Source of the DNA: Paludibacteraceae bacterium
GTDB lineage: Bacteria > Bacteroidota > Bacteroidia > Bacteroidales > Paludibacteraceae
Length of the DNA stretch: 54,753 nucleotides
Assembly (NCBI GenBank): GCA_017384225.1
Contig: JAFNUD010000017.1
Location: 1-54,753 of the forward strand
Reading direction: 5' to 3'
Under the pieces are notes generated by a model, which saw only the letters and a list, made by a program, of their open reading frames with translations, was not told the origin of the DNA and did not search any database. A program made the translations under genes and the position numbers. Positions 35,343-45,300 of the stretch are shown here, piece after piece. Position 1 is the first letter of the stretch, and each line of letters opens with the position of its first letter.

Positions 35343-35839
35343 CAGTTGATACGATGTAATTCAACTCGAAAGATTAGAGTAGTGTATGGAGGAATGAAAA
35401 AACTAGCGCCTTCGGTTCCCCTCGCCACTTCGCCGTATCCTAGGTAATAAGGAATATAAAACTCATATATTCCAAATTGGTTCATCATCTTGAGACCTTC
35501 AGCGAAACCACTTACCAAACCGCTTACCGACATTGTTGCAGGAATATCCTTTCCCTGTTCGTTGTTATAAGTGCTTTCAAAAAGATATCCATTGATGAAT
35601 TTACCTGTATATGTGATGGTTACAGTTTTAGCATTGTCTGGTCGAGTTGACCCTTCCCATCCTTTCTCAATGCACTTGTACTGCAATCCTGTATAAGTGG
35701 TTTTTACGTCTGCTTGTTTGGCATTGTTGATCAGCCACAATTCATTTTGCAATTTCCAATCTAGCCAATTGTCTTGTTTGCATCCGCAGATAAGCACGGT
35801 AATCAATAGCAGACAGAATAGTTTAGTTGTTCTTTTCAT
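35342..35839 (-). CDS. FKBP-type peptidyl-prolyl isomerase lipoprotein
   Basis: A 165-aa lipoprotein with lipobox LICGC (Cys20). The FKBP domain is clear: TVTITYTGKFINGYLFESTY, VSGFAEGLKMMNQFGIYEFY, IPYYLGYGE and FIPPYTTLIFRVEL. It should catalyse proline isomerisation of exported proteins, anchored to a membrane facing the periplasm. It is coupled to the Rieske-like lipoprotein gene by a 1-nt overlap. Confidence 0.93.
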   Translation of the reverse strand: MKRTTKLFCLLLITVLICGCKQDNWLDWKLQNELWLINNAKQADVKTTYTGLQYKCIEKGWEGSTRPDNAKTVTITYTGKFINGYLFESTYNNEQGKDIPATMSVSGLVSGFAEGLKMMNQFGIYEFYIPYYLGYGEVARGTEGASFFIPPYTTLIFRVELHRIN

Positions 35840-35868
35840 ATCTTAGTTTTAATTCAAAATTACCTATT

Positions 35869-37035
35869 TTATTGCGCCAACCACAATCCTGGGTTTAGAA
35901 TTGTGCGGTCTTTATATATTTGGAAGTATAGCTCAGTTTTGTTGTCCTCACTTGTGTTAGTAGCGATTTCGCCAATAGCTTGTTTGGCAGTTACTTTATC
36001 TCCCTGTTTTACATAAATTTTCTTCAATGGCGAATATACTGTTCGGTAATTACCATGTTGCACGATCACTGCGTAGGTACCGTTGATTTGTGCGCAACTA
36101 GTTACTTCGCCTTCGTATATTGATCGGGCATTAGATCCGCTCACAGTCTGTAGATAGATACCCTTGTTGTTTACTGTTACATGTTCGTGTACAGGGTGCT
36201 GATGTTTGCCAAAGTACCCGCTGATAAATCCTTTTTCCACAGGCCATGGTAATCTTCCTTGGTTGGCTTCAAATCCGCCAGCTATGAGTTGTTGTTCTTT
36301 GGTCAATGTTGTAGTGGTACGTACTTGTTTGGCAATCATCTCTTCGATTTGCTTGTTGAGTGCCTCTACTTTTTTCTGTTGCTCTTTCTGCTTAGCCAAT
36401 AGATCTTTTTCTTGTTTTTTTAGCGAGTTGAGCATATCTTTCTGCTTGCGCTCGTCGCGAGTGAGTTTTTCTTGCTCGCGTTTTTGGGATTGGAGAGCAG
36501 TAGAACGATCTTGTTTGCGGTCTGCTAAGAGATTATTTTGTATATCAATGTTAGTTTGTAGCGATTCTATTTTTTTTACCTGCTCTTTTCTGTATGCTGC
36601 GAATTGTTGCATGTATTGCACGCGACGAATCAATTGTTGAAAACTCTCAGCTGATAGTAGAAATAGCAATGGCGACTGTTGCATATCTGCGTAGTGGGTT
36701 TCGCGCACTAATCGTGCATAGTCGGCTTTCGCCCCTTCCAATTCTTTTTGTAGAGCTGAGCGTTTTTGTCTTAGTGTACCCATTTCGCCGTTAAGCGCAT
36801 TGATCTCTCCTTGGATATTATTGATGAGTTTTTTGCGTGTCTTGATATCGTTATTTAGCAGAGTTAGTTTGTTTTCTGTGGCTGTCTCGTTTTGTTTGGT
36901 CTGCTTCAACATCTTAGCCGTTTCTTCCAATTGTTGTTGCAATTCGCGTTGCTGCTTCTGCAACTCTTTTACGTTCTGTGCTCCTATCGGCATCGCCAAT
37001 AGGCACATTAGATATATGATAATGGTGTATCTCAT
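35869..37035 (-). CDS. envC: Murein hydrolase activator, EnvC-like (coiled coil plus degenerate LytM)
   Basis: A 388-aa exported protein: signal peptide at 1-19 (LMCLLAMPIGAQ), a long coiled coil at about 20-245 (KELQKQQRELQQQLEE, repeated E/K/Q heptads), then an M23/LytM domain at about 265-388 (WPVEKGFISGYFGKHQHP, YSPLKKIYVKQGDKVTAKQA). The zinc-binding and catalytic residues of active M23 enzymes are changed (KGIYLQT in place of the H-x-x-x-D region, YSPL in place of H-x-H), as in E. coli EnvC, so it should activate amidases during cell separation rather than cut peptidoglycan. It overlaps the DUF4292 gene by 4 nt. Confidence 0.9.
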   Translation of the reverse strand: MRYTIIIYLMCLLAMPIGAQNVKELQKQQRELQQQLEETAKMLKQTKQNETATENKLTLLNNDIKTRKKLINNIQGEINALNGEMGTLRQKRSALQKELEGAKADYARLVRETHYADMQQSPLLFLLSAESFQQLIRRVQYMQQFAAYRKEQVKKIESLQTNIDIQNNLLADRKQDRSTALQSQKREQEKLTRDERKQKDMLNSLKKQEKDLLAKQKEQQKKVEALNKQIEEMIAKQVRTTTTLTKEQQLIAGGFEANQGRLPWPVEKGFISGYFGKHQHPVHEHVTVNNKGIYLQTVSGSNARSIYEGEVTSCAQINGTYAVIVQHGNYRTVYSPLKKIYVKQGDKVTAKQAIGEIATNTSEDNKTELYFQIYKDRTILNPGLWLAQ

Positions 37036-37568
37036 AGGGGTAGTATTGTGCGTAAATCGACTTGTTTATATCGGCTTATTTTAGCTCTTGTAGCATCTTG
37101 TAGGGTGTTGTATTCTCGGTTGGAAAATTGGCATGATAACTTTAGTTGGTGATTACCTGTATCCAACGTCAATGCTATGTGCTCTTTGTTTTCTTTGCTT
37201 ACGGGTTTGGATAGTAGGTCTTGTAGAGTTTTGTAATTTATTTTCAGTCGAGTCTGTTGTTCGATGTCGCTATATGCTAATGTCACATATCTTCTATTCA
37301 TTTTGTCAAGCACCAATACACTATCTCTTGTGGCTTCTACGCGCAACATTTCTATACCAAGCATTGGTTGCACCGATACTATAATTATCTCGTCGCGCCA
37401 TATGCGTACTGTGCTGTTCATGCTATATCGCTGTTGATTCCATTCTAATTGTACTTGTACGCGTTGTGATAGTGTCTGATAACGTGTGCTTGCTCGTCGA
37501 CTAACCGAGCAAGATGACAGAGCTATCATTGCCACTATAACCAATATATACCACTTTTTTATTTGCAT
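37032..37568 (-). CDS. DUF4292 family lipoprotein
   Basis: A 178-aa protein with lipobox LSSCS (Cys20) and a LolA/LolB-like beta-rich body (WRDEIIIVSVQPMLGIEMLR, DSVLVLDKMNRRY). DUF4292 is a Bacteroidota family found next to EnvC and a TPR protein, as here. A role in carrying lipids or lipoproteins is suggested only by the fold. It overlaps both neighbours by a few bases, showing a tight operon. Confidence 0.82.
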   Translation of the reverse strand: MQIKKWYILVIVAMIALSSCSVSRRASTRYQTLSQRVQVQLEWNQQRYSMNSTVRIWRDEIIIVSVQPMLGIEMLRVEATRDSVLVLDKMNRRYVTLAYSDIEQQTRLKINYKTLQDLLSKPVSKENKEHIALTLDTGNHQLKLSCQFSNREYNTLQDATRAKISRYKQVDLRTILPL

Positions 37569-38563
37569 TTTTTTAGCGTTTCGTTGTAATGTGTGATGAT
37601 TTCTTTATCTACCGTTTCTCCACTATACTCAATAGCGCGTTCTAAATAGAATTTAGCCGATTCGCAATCGCCCAACAGGTACATTATCCATCCATAAGTG
37701 TCCAAATAGATAGGATTGCTTGGTTCGCGCATAATGGTTATTCGTGATAGCTCCTCTGCGCGTAGCATATTACCATTGTTTAGACATATATTCCATGCCA
37801 GATTATTCATCACCATTAAATTGCGAGGGTCCAATCTCAGTATTGCTTCGTAAGCAAGAATCATCTTTGTAGGAGGTTGTTGTGTCTGTTCGTATAGTTG
37901 CATGCGGAATAGTTGAAACTGATAATTGTCGGGTTCCATTTCCAAGTATCGCTCTATCTCGTAGATGGCTTGCTTGTTTTTTTTCAATGTAGCGTTGAGT
38001 CGATATCGCATCATGGCACTCATAGCGTCGTAACCATTGATGGAATCTAGTTGATCTTGGATGGCAAGTGCTTTATCAAACTGCTCTTGCAGGATGTAGG
38101 CTTTCTGTAGTACCTCGTGCAGTTCGCCATTCTTGGAGTCCGTTTTTGCGAGTTTTTCCATCTGTTTGATGGAGCTTTGTTGTTGTTTTTTGTTGTTGCT
38201 TTGCAAGAGCAGGACGTGATGATTGTACCAATACTCTGTTGGACTAAGCTCGTATGCGCGGCGGAAGTATGTGGCGGTGGTTATGCTATCGCCTTTTGCT
38301 TTAGCGTATAGTCCCATGTAGTTGTTGATGGTGGCATCATTGGGATTGATAGCATAGCAAAATTCTACAATAGGTTGAGCTTCTTCTATTCGCTCTGTTT
38401 GTATCAACCGCTCTGCCTCATAAAAATAGTAGAGAAACTGTTGTTGCTCCTCTATGCTGAGTGTATCGTTTTTCGCAGAAGCCCATACCATACCTTGCAT
38501 TGCTCCTCCTAACAATACACATACAATCAACAATATTCTACGTCCTACGGTCAAAATTCCCAA
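37559..38563 (-). CDS. Exported TPR-repeat protein (334 aa)
   Basis: An N-terminal hydrophobic segment (RRILLIVCVLLGGAMQGM) and then TPR-type helices (EEAQPIVEFCYAINPNDATI, AIYEIERYLEMEPDNYQF, AYEAILRLDPRNLMVMNNLA, CESAKFYLERAIEYSG). It probably scaffolds protein contacts in the periplasm. The start is uncertain: the signal peptide needs a TTG start (38563) or another rare codon, because the first ATG lies inside the hydrophobic segment. An AATTCTCAATT-type repeat runs into this start. It sits between dut and the DUF4292 gene. Confidence 0.8.
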   Translation of the reverse strand: MGILTVGRRILLIVCVLLGGAMQGMVWASAKNDTLSIEEQQQFLYYFYEAERLIQTERIEEAQPIVEFCYAINPNDATINNYMGLYAKAKGDSITTATYFRRAYELSPTEYWYNHHVLLLQSNNKKQQQSSIKQMEKLAKTDSKNGELHEVLQKAYILQEQFDKALAIQDQLDSINGYDAMSAMMRYRLNATLKKNKQAIYEIERYLEMEPDNYQFQLFRMQLYEQTQQPPTKMILAYEAILRLDPRNLMVMNNLAWNICLNNGNMLRAEELSRITIMREPSNPIYLDTYGWIMYLLGDCESAKFYLERAIEYSGETVDKEIITHYNETLKKCK

Positions 38564-38573
38564 TTCTCAATTC

Positions 38574-39008
38574 TCAATTAGTGCCACTATGTCCAAATCC
38601 TCCCGCTCCGCGTTCGGTTTCGCCTAGTATTGCTACTTCTATGAGTTCTGGTTGCTCGTGCTTGGCTATCACCATTTGGCATATGCGCTCGCCAGGTTCT
38701 ATGGTTTGTGCTTCGTTGCTCAGGTTGATGAGTATCACGCCAATCTCGCCGCGGTAGTCGGCGTCAATAGTGCCTGGGGTGTTCAGCACGGTCAATCCAC
38801 GCTTGAGTGCTAAACCACTACGTGGGCGAATCTGTGCTTCGTAGCCTATTGGCAGTTCGATGTACAGACCTGTGGGCAGCAATCGGCGTTCCAATGGTTG
38901 TAGCGTAACGGCTTCTGCCAATTGGCATCGTATGTCCATACCTGCTGCTTGTGCGCTTTCATAACGTGGCAATGGGTTGTCGCTTTTATTGATAATCTTT
39001 ATTGTCAT
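38574..39008 (-). CDS. dut: Deoxyuridine 5'-triphosphate nucleotidohydrolase
   Basis: A 144-aa trimeric dUTPase with its five motifs: [45 protein letters not shown] and [10 protein letters not shown]. It converts dUTP to dUMP, keeping uracil out of DNA and feeding dTMP synthesis. It appears to be the first gene of the dut, TPR, DUF4292, envC run. Confidence 0.97.
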   Translation of the reverse strand: MTIKIINKSDNPLPRYESAQAAGMDIRCQLAEAVTLQPLERRLLPTGLYIELPIGYEAQIRPRSGLALKRGLTVLNTPGTIDADYRGEIGVILINLSNEAQTIEPGERICQMVIAKHEQPELIEVAILGETERGAGGFGHSGTN

Positions 39009-39085
39009 ACTCCAGTTTTTATTACTAATCTTTATTCTTAACTTTTAATCTCTAAACCATTCTTTTATAGGGGAATAGAGGACTC

Positions 39086-39979
39086 CTAAAATCTCTTCTT
39101 TACCAGCACTCTCAATCCATCTTCCACCACGCTAATGTGCAGATCGCCGTCTATTTGTGTTGGCGTTCCATCGATGTGTATTGGACTTGTAGTATTACCG
39201 CGTTTCAGATGTACCTCTTTTGCGCGAATAGTGTTTACGTGCAGGTTCTCATCTAATGTCTTAGTGAAGAGTTGCCATAGGAATTCAGGTGCTTTTACCA
39301 ATGGCATTTCATTTACGATGGCTATATCCATCATACCGTCCTGTATGCTAGCTTTTGGTGCGATATAAGCATCGTTTCCCCATTGGCTGGCATTGGCAAA
39401 GTTGATTAGGAAGGCTTTTGTTTGTACGTCAATATCCTTTCCCGTAAGATGATACTCTTCAGCTTTGTATTGGAAAATATCTTTCGCGATGCTTTGCAGA
39501 TAGCCTTTAAGTCCACGTTCGCCGCCAGCCTCGAAGTCATGTGCCACTTGTGCATCAAAACCTATCCCGCAGGTGGTAAAGAATGGGATGTCGTTTACGG
39601 TACAGTAGTCCACTTTGATGACTTCGCTGTTGTTCAGCATTTCCATAGCGCGGTTCATACGTGTGGAGATATCGATGTGTCGAGCAAAACCATTACCGCT
39701 ACCATTGGGGATGATACCCAGAGCAGTTGGTGTACCTACCAATCCGCTTGCCACTTCGTTTACGGTACCATCGCCGCCTACTGCTATCACGGCGTAGTAG
39801 TCTTGCATGGCAAACTGCTGAGCAAGCAGTGTGCTATGTCCTGGATACTCCGTCGTGATTAGAGTGGGTGAGAACTGTTGTAAATCAAGCGACTCGCGTA
39901 TCAGTTTTGCTATGCGGTTTTTTGTCTTTGTTCCGCTTGCTCCTGCGATGGGGTTGACTATAAATGCAATATTTTTCAT
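39086..39979 (-). CDS. Diacylglycerol kinase-family lipid kinase
   Basis: A 297-aa enzyme: N-terminal FIVNPIAGASGTKTK, the nucleotide-binding GGDGTVNEVASGLVG (about 69-83) and IPNGSGNGFARH, then a beta-rich second domain (CGIGFDAQVAHDFEAGGERG, IHIDGTPTQIDGDLHI). These are hallmarks of the DgkB/YegS/BmrU family, which phosphorylates diacylglycerol or related lipids. The exact substrate is unknown. Its promoter and an 18-bp palindrome lie just upstream. Confidence 0.92.
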   Translation of the reverse strand: MKNIAFIVNPIAGASGTKTKNRIAKLIRESLDLQQFSPTLITTEYPGHSTLLAQQFAMQDYYAVIAVGGDGTVNEVASGLVGTPTALGIIPNGSGNGFARHIDISTRMNRAMEMLNNSEVIKVDYCTVNDIPFFTTCGIGFDAQVAHDFEAGGERGLKGYLQSIAKDIFQYKAEEYHLTGKDIDVQTKAFLINFANASQWGNDAYIAPKASIQDGMMDIAIVNEMPLVKAPEFLWQLFTKTLDENLHVNTIRAKEVHLKRGNTTSPIHIDGTPTQIDGDLHISVVEDGLRVLVKKRF

Positions 39980-40031
39980 ATTTTCTGTTGTTCGATAGTC
40001 GTTGTTATAATGCTAAACGCATATTATCGCG

Positions 40032-40062
40032 CAAAGGTACAAAAAAAAAATGAAACATCAAA
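40032..40062 (-). promoter_or_regulatory. Promoter of the lipid kinase gene
   Basis: On the minus strand: TTTG (40059-40062), 19 nt, TACCTTTG (40032-40039). Confidence 0.85.
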
Positions 40063-40067
40063 ATATA

Positions 40068-40085
40068 TTTGACTAATTAGTCAAA
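40068..40085. promoter_or_regulatory. 18-bp perfect palindrome, candidate operator
   Basis: TTTGACTAATTAGTCAAA is fully self-complementary. It lies 5 bp upstream of the -33 box of the lipid kinase promoter and about 57 bp upstream of the -7 element of the divergent DUF4301 gene. Its size and A/T centre resemble MarR-family operators, which is only an analogy. Confidence 0.6.
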
Positions 40086-40142
40086 ATAGAGGGTAATATT
40101 CAAAAAATCCGTGAATAGTATGGTTAGCTCAAAAAAAATGAT

Positions 40143-40150
40143 TACCTTTG
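40143..40150 (+). promoter_or_regulatory. -7 element of the DUF4301 gene promoter
   Basis: TACCTTTG at 40143-40150; the -33 position reads only TATG (40119-40122). The predicted start is near 40157. Confidence 0.7.
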
Positions 40151-40199
40151 TACGCTAGATATTATGCAAAAATCTAACTTCATTTATACAATCAATACT

Positions 40200-41537
40200 A
40201 TGTTCACACTAACTGATTTAATGCAACTTGATGCGCGTGGCATTTCCGTACTGAAAGCCGAAAAGCAACTCCAATCGTTTGTTACTGGTTTCCCTGAACT
40301 TGACATTGTCTCTGCTGCTTCGGTAGGAAACGGAGTACTCAACCCCACAGAAGAAGAGATTGATGCCTATATCAAGGCGTGGCAAGACTATCTTGATGAG
40401 GGACATACTGTGCTGAAATTCGTTCCTGCCAGTGGTGCTGCCAGTCGTATGTTTAAGGACCTTTTTGAATACCTTGAGACGGGCGAAAAGACGAAGTTTA
40501 TTGAGAAATTCCTCAGCGAAAAAGACCGCTTTGCGTTCGGTACACAACTCGCTGGATTGGATGAGAAATCGGCTGTTAGTCACTTACTTAAAGATATGAA
40601 TTATGGCAATTTGCCAAAAGGATTGCTACTCTTCCATTCCTATGAGGATGGTGCTCGTACTCCTGCTTTGGAGCATTTGGTAGAGGGAGCAATGTATGCG
40701 GCGTCAAAAGGTGAAGTGAACATCCATTTCACGGTAAGCCATGAGCATTTGCCGCTTTTCCAAACGCATTTGGAGGAGCACCAAGCCGCTTACGAGGAGA
40801 AGTTGGGTGTGAAGTTTCATATCTCTTATTCAGAACAAAAACCTTCTACCGATACGCTTGCAGCTAACCCAGATGGTACACCATTCCGCACAGCAGATGG
40901 TAAGTTACTTTTCCGTCCGGGTGGACACGGCGCGTTGATTGAAAACCTAAATGAGCAATCAGCAGATGTGATCTTCATAAAGAATATCGACAATGTGGTA
41001 CCAGACCGCCTCAAAGGTGACACCGTTCGCTATAAGCAACTCCTTGCAGGTGTATTGGTTACGGAACAAAAGAAAGTGTTTGAGAAACTCCAAGATCCTA
41101 ACCTTACCGCAGAAGAGAAGGTTAAATTGCAACGTCCATTGCGCGTATGTGGTGTGGTGAAGAATACGGGTGAGCCAGGTGGTGGTCCATTCCTTGTGCG
41201 CGAGGAAGATGGTAGCCTATCGTGCCAAATTCTTGAGTCAAGTCAAATTTCTGATCCCGCTCTCATGCAACAAGCTACTCACTTCAATCCTGTAGATTTA
41301 GTGTGTGCCACGCGTGACGCAGCAGGAAGAGCATATCATTTGCCAGATTTTGTGGATGAGAAGACAGGCTTTATTTCGCATAAGTCGAAAGATGGTAAGG
41401 AGTTATTAGCGTTGGAGTTACCAGGATTGTGGAATGGTGCTATGAGCCGATGGAACACCATCTTTGTAGAGGTGCCTATTAGTACTTTCAATCCAGTGAA
41501 AACGGTCAATGATCTCCTACGTCCTGAACACCAATAA
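40200..41537 (+). CDS. DUF4301 family protein
   Basis: A 445-aa soluble protein from the ATG at 40200 (MFTLTDLMQLDARGIS). An in-frame ATG at 40164 exists, but it lies only about 7 nt from the predicted transcript start and would add an unconserved extension. Motifs include KFVPASGAASRMFKDL, FHSYEDGARTPALEHLVEGA, FRPGGHGALIENLNEQ, IFIKNIDNVVPDRLKGDT and VCGVVKNTGEPGGGPFLVRE, typical of DUF4301. The family is common in Bacteroidota, and its glycine-rich and IDN motifs recall sugar-nucleotide transferases. A nucleotidyltransferase role is inferred, not shown. Confidence 0.88.
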   Translation: MFTLTDLMQLDARGISVLKAEKQLQSFVTGFPELDIVSAASVGNGVLNPTEEEIDAYIKAWQDYLDEGHTVLKFVPASGAASRMFKDLFEYLETGEKTKFIEKFLSEKDRFAFGTQLAGLDEKSAVSHLLKDMNYGNLPKGLLLFHSYEDGARTPALEHLVEGAMYAASKGEVNIHFTVSHEHLPLFQTHLEEHQAAYEEKLGVKFHISYSEQKPSTDTLAANPDGTPFRTADGKLLFRPGGHGALIENLNEQSADVIFIKNIDNVVPDRLKGDTVRYKQLLAGVLVTEQKKVFEKLQDPNLTAEEKVKLQRPLRVCGVVKNTGEPGGGPFLVREEDGSLSCQILESSQISDPALMQQATHFNPVDLVCATRDAAGRAYHLPDFVDEKTGFISHKSKDGKELLALELPGLWNGAMSRWNTIFVEVPISTFNPVKTVNDLLRPEHQ

Positions 41538-41569
41538 ATTCATAATTCAAAATTCACAATTCAAAATTG
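41538..41569. repeat. AATTCAAAATTC-type simple repeat between DUF4301 and HAD genes
   Basis: The spacer is almost wholly made of aattcataattcaa-like units. A similar stretch (aattctcaattctcaatt) lies at 38563-38580. Such phrases are common in intergenic gaps of Bacteroidales. Confidence 0.6.
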
Positions 41570-42235
41570 ATGAGGGCATATTTCTTCGATATGGATGGAG
41601 TTCTTTTTGACTCCATGCCTAACCATGCATTGGCATGGGAAGAAGTGATGAGGCAATACGACTTGCCATTTACAGCATATGATTGCTATCTCAACGAAGG
41701 GCGTACAGGCGAATCGGTGATTCGTGAGGCGATGTGGAAAGCACGTAATCGTGATGCTACACCCGATGAAATCAAAACAATCTATGCAGAGAAATCGGCA
41801 TTGTTTAACACGTTAGCACAGCAATCAGGTGGAACACCTACGATACCTAATGTGGCAGAAGTATTGCGTTATATAGCGTTGTGTGGCGACCAGATTTGGG
41901 TCGTTACAGGTAGCGGCATGCGCAGCCTAATTGATAATCTTAATACGGTATTGCCACCCGTGTTTCAGCAAGATAGGATGATTACTGCTTTTGATGTGGT
42001 GAAGGGCAAACCCGATCCAGAGCCATACCTCAAAGCATGGGAACGTTCTGGACTGAAGAAAGAGCAATGCTTTGTCATAGAGAATGCACCTCTTGGTGTC
42101 TGTTCGGGCAAGGCGGCAGGACTGACTGTGTATGCGGTGAATACAGGTATTCTTACCCGTGAGGACTTGCTACAAGCAGGTGCCGATCAAGTGTTTGACT
42201 CCATGATCGAACTGCTGGAGTTTTTGAGGCGATAA
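41570..42235 (+). CDS. HAD-superfamily hydrolase, beta-phosphoglucomutase-like
   Basis: A 221-aa protein from the ATG at 41570. Motif I FFDMDGVLFDS holds the nucleophile Asp and the general acid Asp; the Ser/Thr of motif II is in WVVTGSGM, the motif III Lys in VVKGKPDPEPYL, and motif IV is ENAPLGV. A four-helix cap is inserted between motifs I and II. This subgroup acts as sugar-phosphate phosphatases or phosphomutases; the substrate is unknown. It follows the DUF4301 gene by 32 nt and is probably co-transcribed with it. Confidence 0.9.
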   Translation: MRAYFFDMDGVLFDSMPNHALAWEEVMRQYDLPFTAYDCYLNEGRTGESVIREAMWKARNRDATPDEIKTIYAEKSALFNTLAQQSGGTPTIPNVAEVLRYIALCGDQIWVVTGSGMRSLIDNLNTVLPPVFQQDRMITAFDVVKGKPDPEPYLKAWERSGLKKEQCFVIENAPLGVCSGKAAGLTVYAVNTGILTREDLLQAGADQVFDSMIELLEFLRR

Positions 42236-42260
42236 GGCGATAGGTTGGAAATATCACCAA

Positions 42261-42300
42261 AAATATGAAAAAGACGAAGTTTTTCGTCTTTTTCATATTT
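42261..42300. terminator. Terminator after the HAD gene (usable on both strands)
   Basis: A perfect 18-bp stem (42261-42278 with 42283-42300) around a 4-nt loop, with a T-rich right arm. It lies between convergent genes. Confidence 0.9.
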
Positions 42301-42342
42301 GTTCAAAGTGGTTTAATGTGGAACTTTTATTTTAACCACTCT

Positions 42343-42356
42343 CCCCTTCGAAGGGG
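42343..42356. repeat. 14-bp palindrome CCCCTTCGAAGGGG
   Basis: A perfect palindrome in the gap between convergent genes, followed by ACTAAGGGAG. It resembles the palindrome at 30635-30650 and is probably another member of a dispersed family. Confidence 0.55.
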
Positions 42357-42375
42357 GACTAAGGGAGCCCTTCTC

Positions 42376-45300
42376 TCACTCCTTAAAGAATTTTCCTACG
42401 CGTGTGCCTGCTTGCACAATATACATGCCTGCGGAGAGGGCTTGCACAGGTAATGTAGTTAGTACACCCTCTATAGTTGTTGTCATAACTGCTTGACCGT
42501 GCAGGTCGTACACTACGATATCTTCTCCCACTTGCGCTTCGTTCATAAACACTGACAAGTATGCCGATGCTGGGTTAGGATAGAGCATCAATGTTAATGG
42601 GGTAGCGATATTCTCTACGCTGGTTTCTTTCTCGTCCTTGAAACTGATAGGTTGAGTACATGTCTCACCGTACATATTAGTGATATATGCGCGTATATAC
42701 GATCCCTGGTAACCATCGTAGCAGAAAGTATTGCCTATGCCTACTACTGTGCTACGTGCAGAAGAAGCAGCATTTGATGTCTTATCGGTAGCATAAATCC
42801 AATGCACCAATCCGTCGGCTTCAATAGTGATTGTTTTACTATTCTCGTCCACATTGATAGCTCTAATGCGAGGTGCTTTACCCTCTCCACTGCCTTTGGG
42901 CTCGTAGCAGAAATAGCTTTCTCCTTTGCGCATGGCGTCTTTCAACTCATCTGTGGTGAGATCCTCCATGAGCATATAGTTATAGTTGCGGAAGAGTTGT
43001 TCGTTGTTGTGGGTGTCGTCGCCCGAATAACCAAACACATTGCGTTCTGGCATGGTGCGTTGCAAAATTTGATCCCATAGCACGCGGTCGTTGGCACGGC
43101 GGTCGCCTTGATTATAAACCTCCAATCCAACGAGAGAGGGGAATGTTTTGAAATTCGTTGCATGCCAACCAGGTCCGTCTTTCTGCGTTTCGCTATAGGT
43201 ATTGTCTATGCTCCAGTATTGTCCTGGGTGGTTGATGATTTGCATGCCACCTAAGGCGTAGGTGTAGGCATACGACTCTTGCAAAGAAGCAAACTCCTGA
43301 CCCTGACGACCCGTAAAGAAATCATTGTGGTGATTGAATTGTCCGCCCGTGCGCTCGCTCCAACTATTGGTATTGTCTTTGCTGAGCTCGTTGCCTGGTA
43401 CTGCTAACATGCCCAATGTATCTGGATCACGCGCAGGTACGCCACTCATATATTGTGGGAACAACTGCCATGGATAGGGATTGTAGTCATGGTCTGTCAG
43501 AGCCAGAATCTTATACCCTGCTGCATGGTATTTGTCTACCACATTGGCAGTCGTAAACTCATCAATTGCATCGTTGGACTGGGTGGTATGTGTGTGGAAA
43601 TTACTCTTGTATTGGTAGATATTTGCCCAATCAATCTCCTCGTATGGGTTTTTATAGATTACTGGGGTGATGGTCTGACCCTCTACGACTTTTACAAATA
43701 CCATGCGGTGCGCTCTGGTTGTTGTTCCCTTGAGTTCAATATCCAAGTAGAAACCATAAATGCCACTTTCTGGCGATGAAATCGTGTAATACTCCTCGCC
43801 ATTGCTACCTTTGCTAAGGGTGATAGCACTGGAAGACTGGTTATTGTGGTTCATGCGGAAACTAACATTATAGCCATTCCTATTGGCTATCTTCACCGAC
43901 ATTTTCACGGGTGTGCCAGGATGCACTACTGCGGGCTCTACTTTGAAGTATTCCAAATCAATGTCCGAGCTGCCCCAAGCGGTTTCGGTAATGGTCAGTT
44001 TGTTTGTTAGGTACGAATATACTACTTTGGCTTTCAAGCAGTTGTCCGATACGGTGGTATTTACCAACTCGCCCATATCGCTACCCGAGTTTACACTGCC
44101 ATAGTGCACGGAAATAGTTTTACTATCTGTTAGGCTGACTTCTGCACTCACTTCGTAGTTACTGCCCACAGTCATCTTCACGCCATTGGCGGTAAAGTTG
44201 GAGGAAGAGGCTGCAGATTGCTCGTATGTTCCGTCTGCAAACACAGCTACACGTTGCCATGATGTGGTGCTACGCGTGTTTTTGAAGCCTATATCTTTGG
44301 GCGAAGCCATCAGCAATTCGCCATCGCATTGGCTACTTGAATTGAGATTCCAATAGTAGGAGTATTTTTTATTGTCCACAGGAATTTCTTTGACCAATAT
44401 TTGTGCCACAGTAGGAGTCTTGCCGTCCTTGTAGAACGAGCCTTTTTGTGTAGGAGTCCCCTCGCAAGTAAGCGTAGTTGTACCCTCACCTTTCATAAAG
44501 TACCATGTGTTGGCGGTGTAGTCAGTCGCACTACTTTGCACCCTTTTTGGCATCGTGGTGGGTAATTCGATAGGTATATCAAATAGTGTCGTGGCAAACA
44601 TTGTTCCCCAAGTGCGGTCATCATGTTCGCCCTCAATCTCGTACACATGCGCAAAAGACGCATTGTTGTTAATCCAATTGTAGTAGTATGCTATCTCCTT
44701 TGTAGTCCATTCGGTATCGGCAGAGGTCTGTACGAAAAGGAAGAAAGTGTTGGTGTGCGTAGGAGTAGTTTGCTCAATAAAATCGCGCATTTCTGCACTG
44801 TTGTACCAAAAAGCAGGGGAGAACATCACACATCGTCCAAAAAGTGTAGGATATTTTATCGAGGCATAGAACGCAAACAATCCTGCTACGTCTGCGCCCA
44901 TGATGGTGCAAGCAGATTCTTTCGATGAAATCGTATATTTCTGTTCAAACGCAGGCTTAAAGTCTTCTACAAAACTTTTTAAGAATGCATCTGCTTGACC
45001 TGTACCCGCAAACTCATAGTTTGCCCATGGCGTGAACTCAGGTAGTTGGGCATAGATAACTACGATAAATCCAGGTTGTTTACCTTGTTTTTCTAATTCG
45101 GCCACTCTCTCTGCTACGCCCCATGAGTCGGAATAGAGGATGCGGTCGCCCATTTCGGTATCAGATCCTGCATCGCGGTAGCGCTGATGGCGACCGAATA
45201 TATAGGTGACATTATATTCTTTCGAAGAATCGTAGTTGCTTGGAAGGAGAATCTGTACGGGGTATTGCTTGCCTGCGATAGTCCAATTTTCGGTGATACC

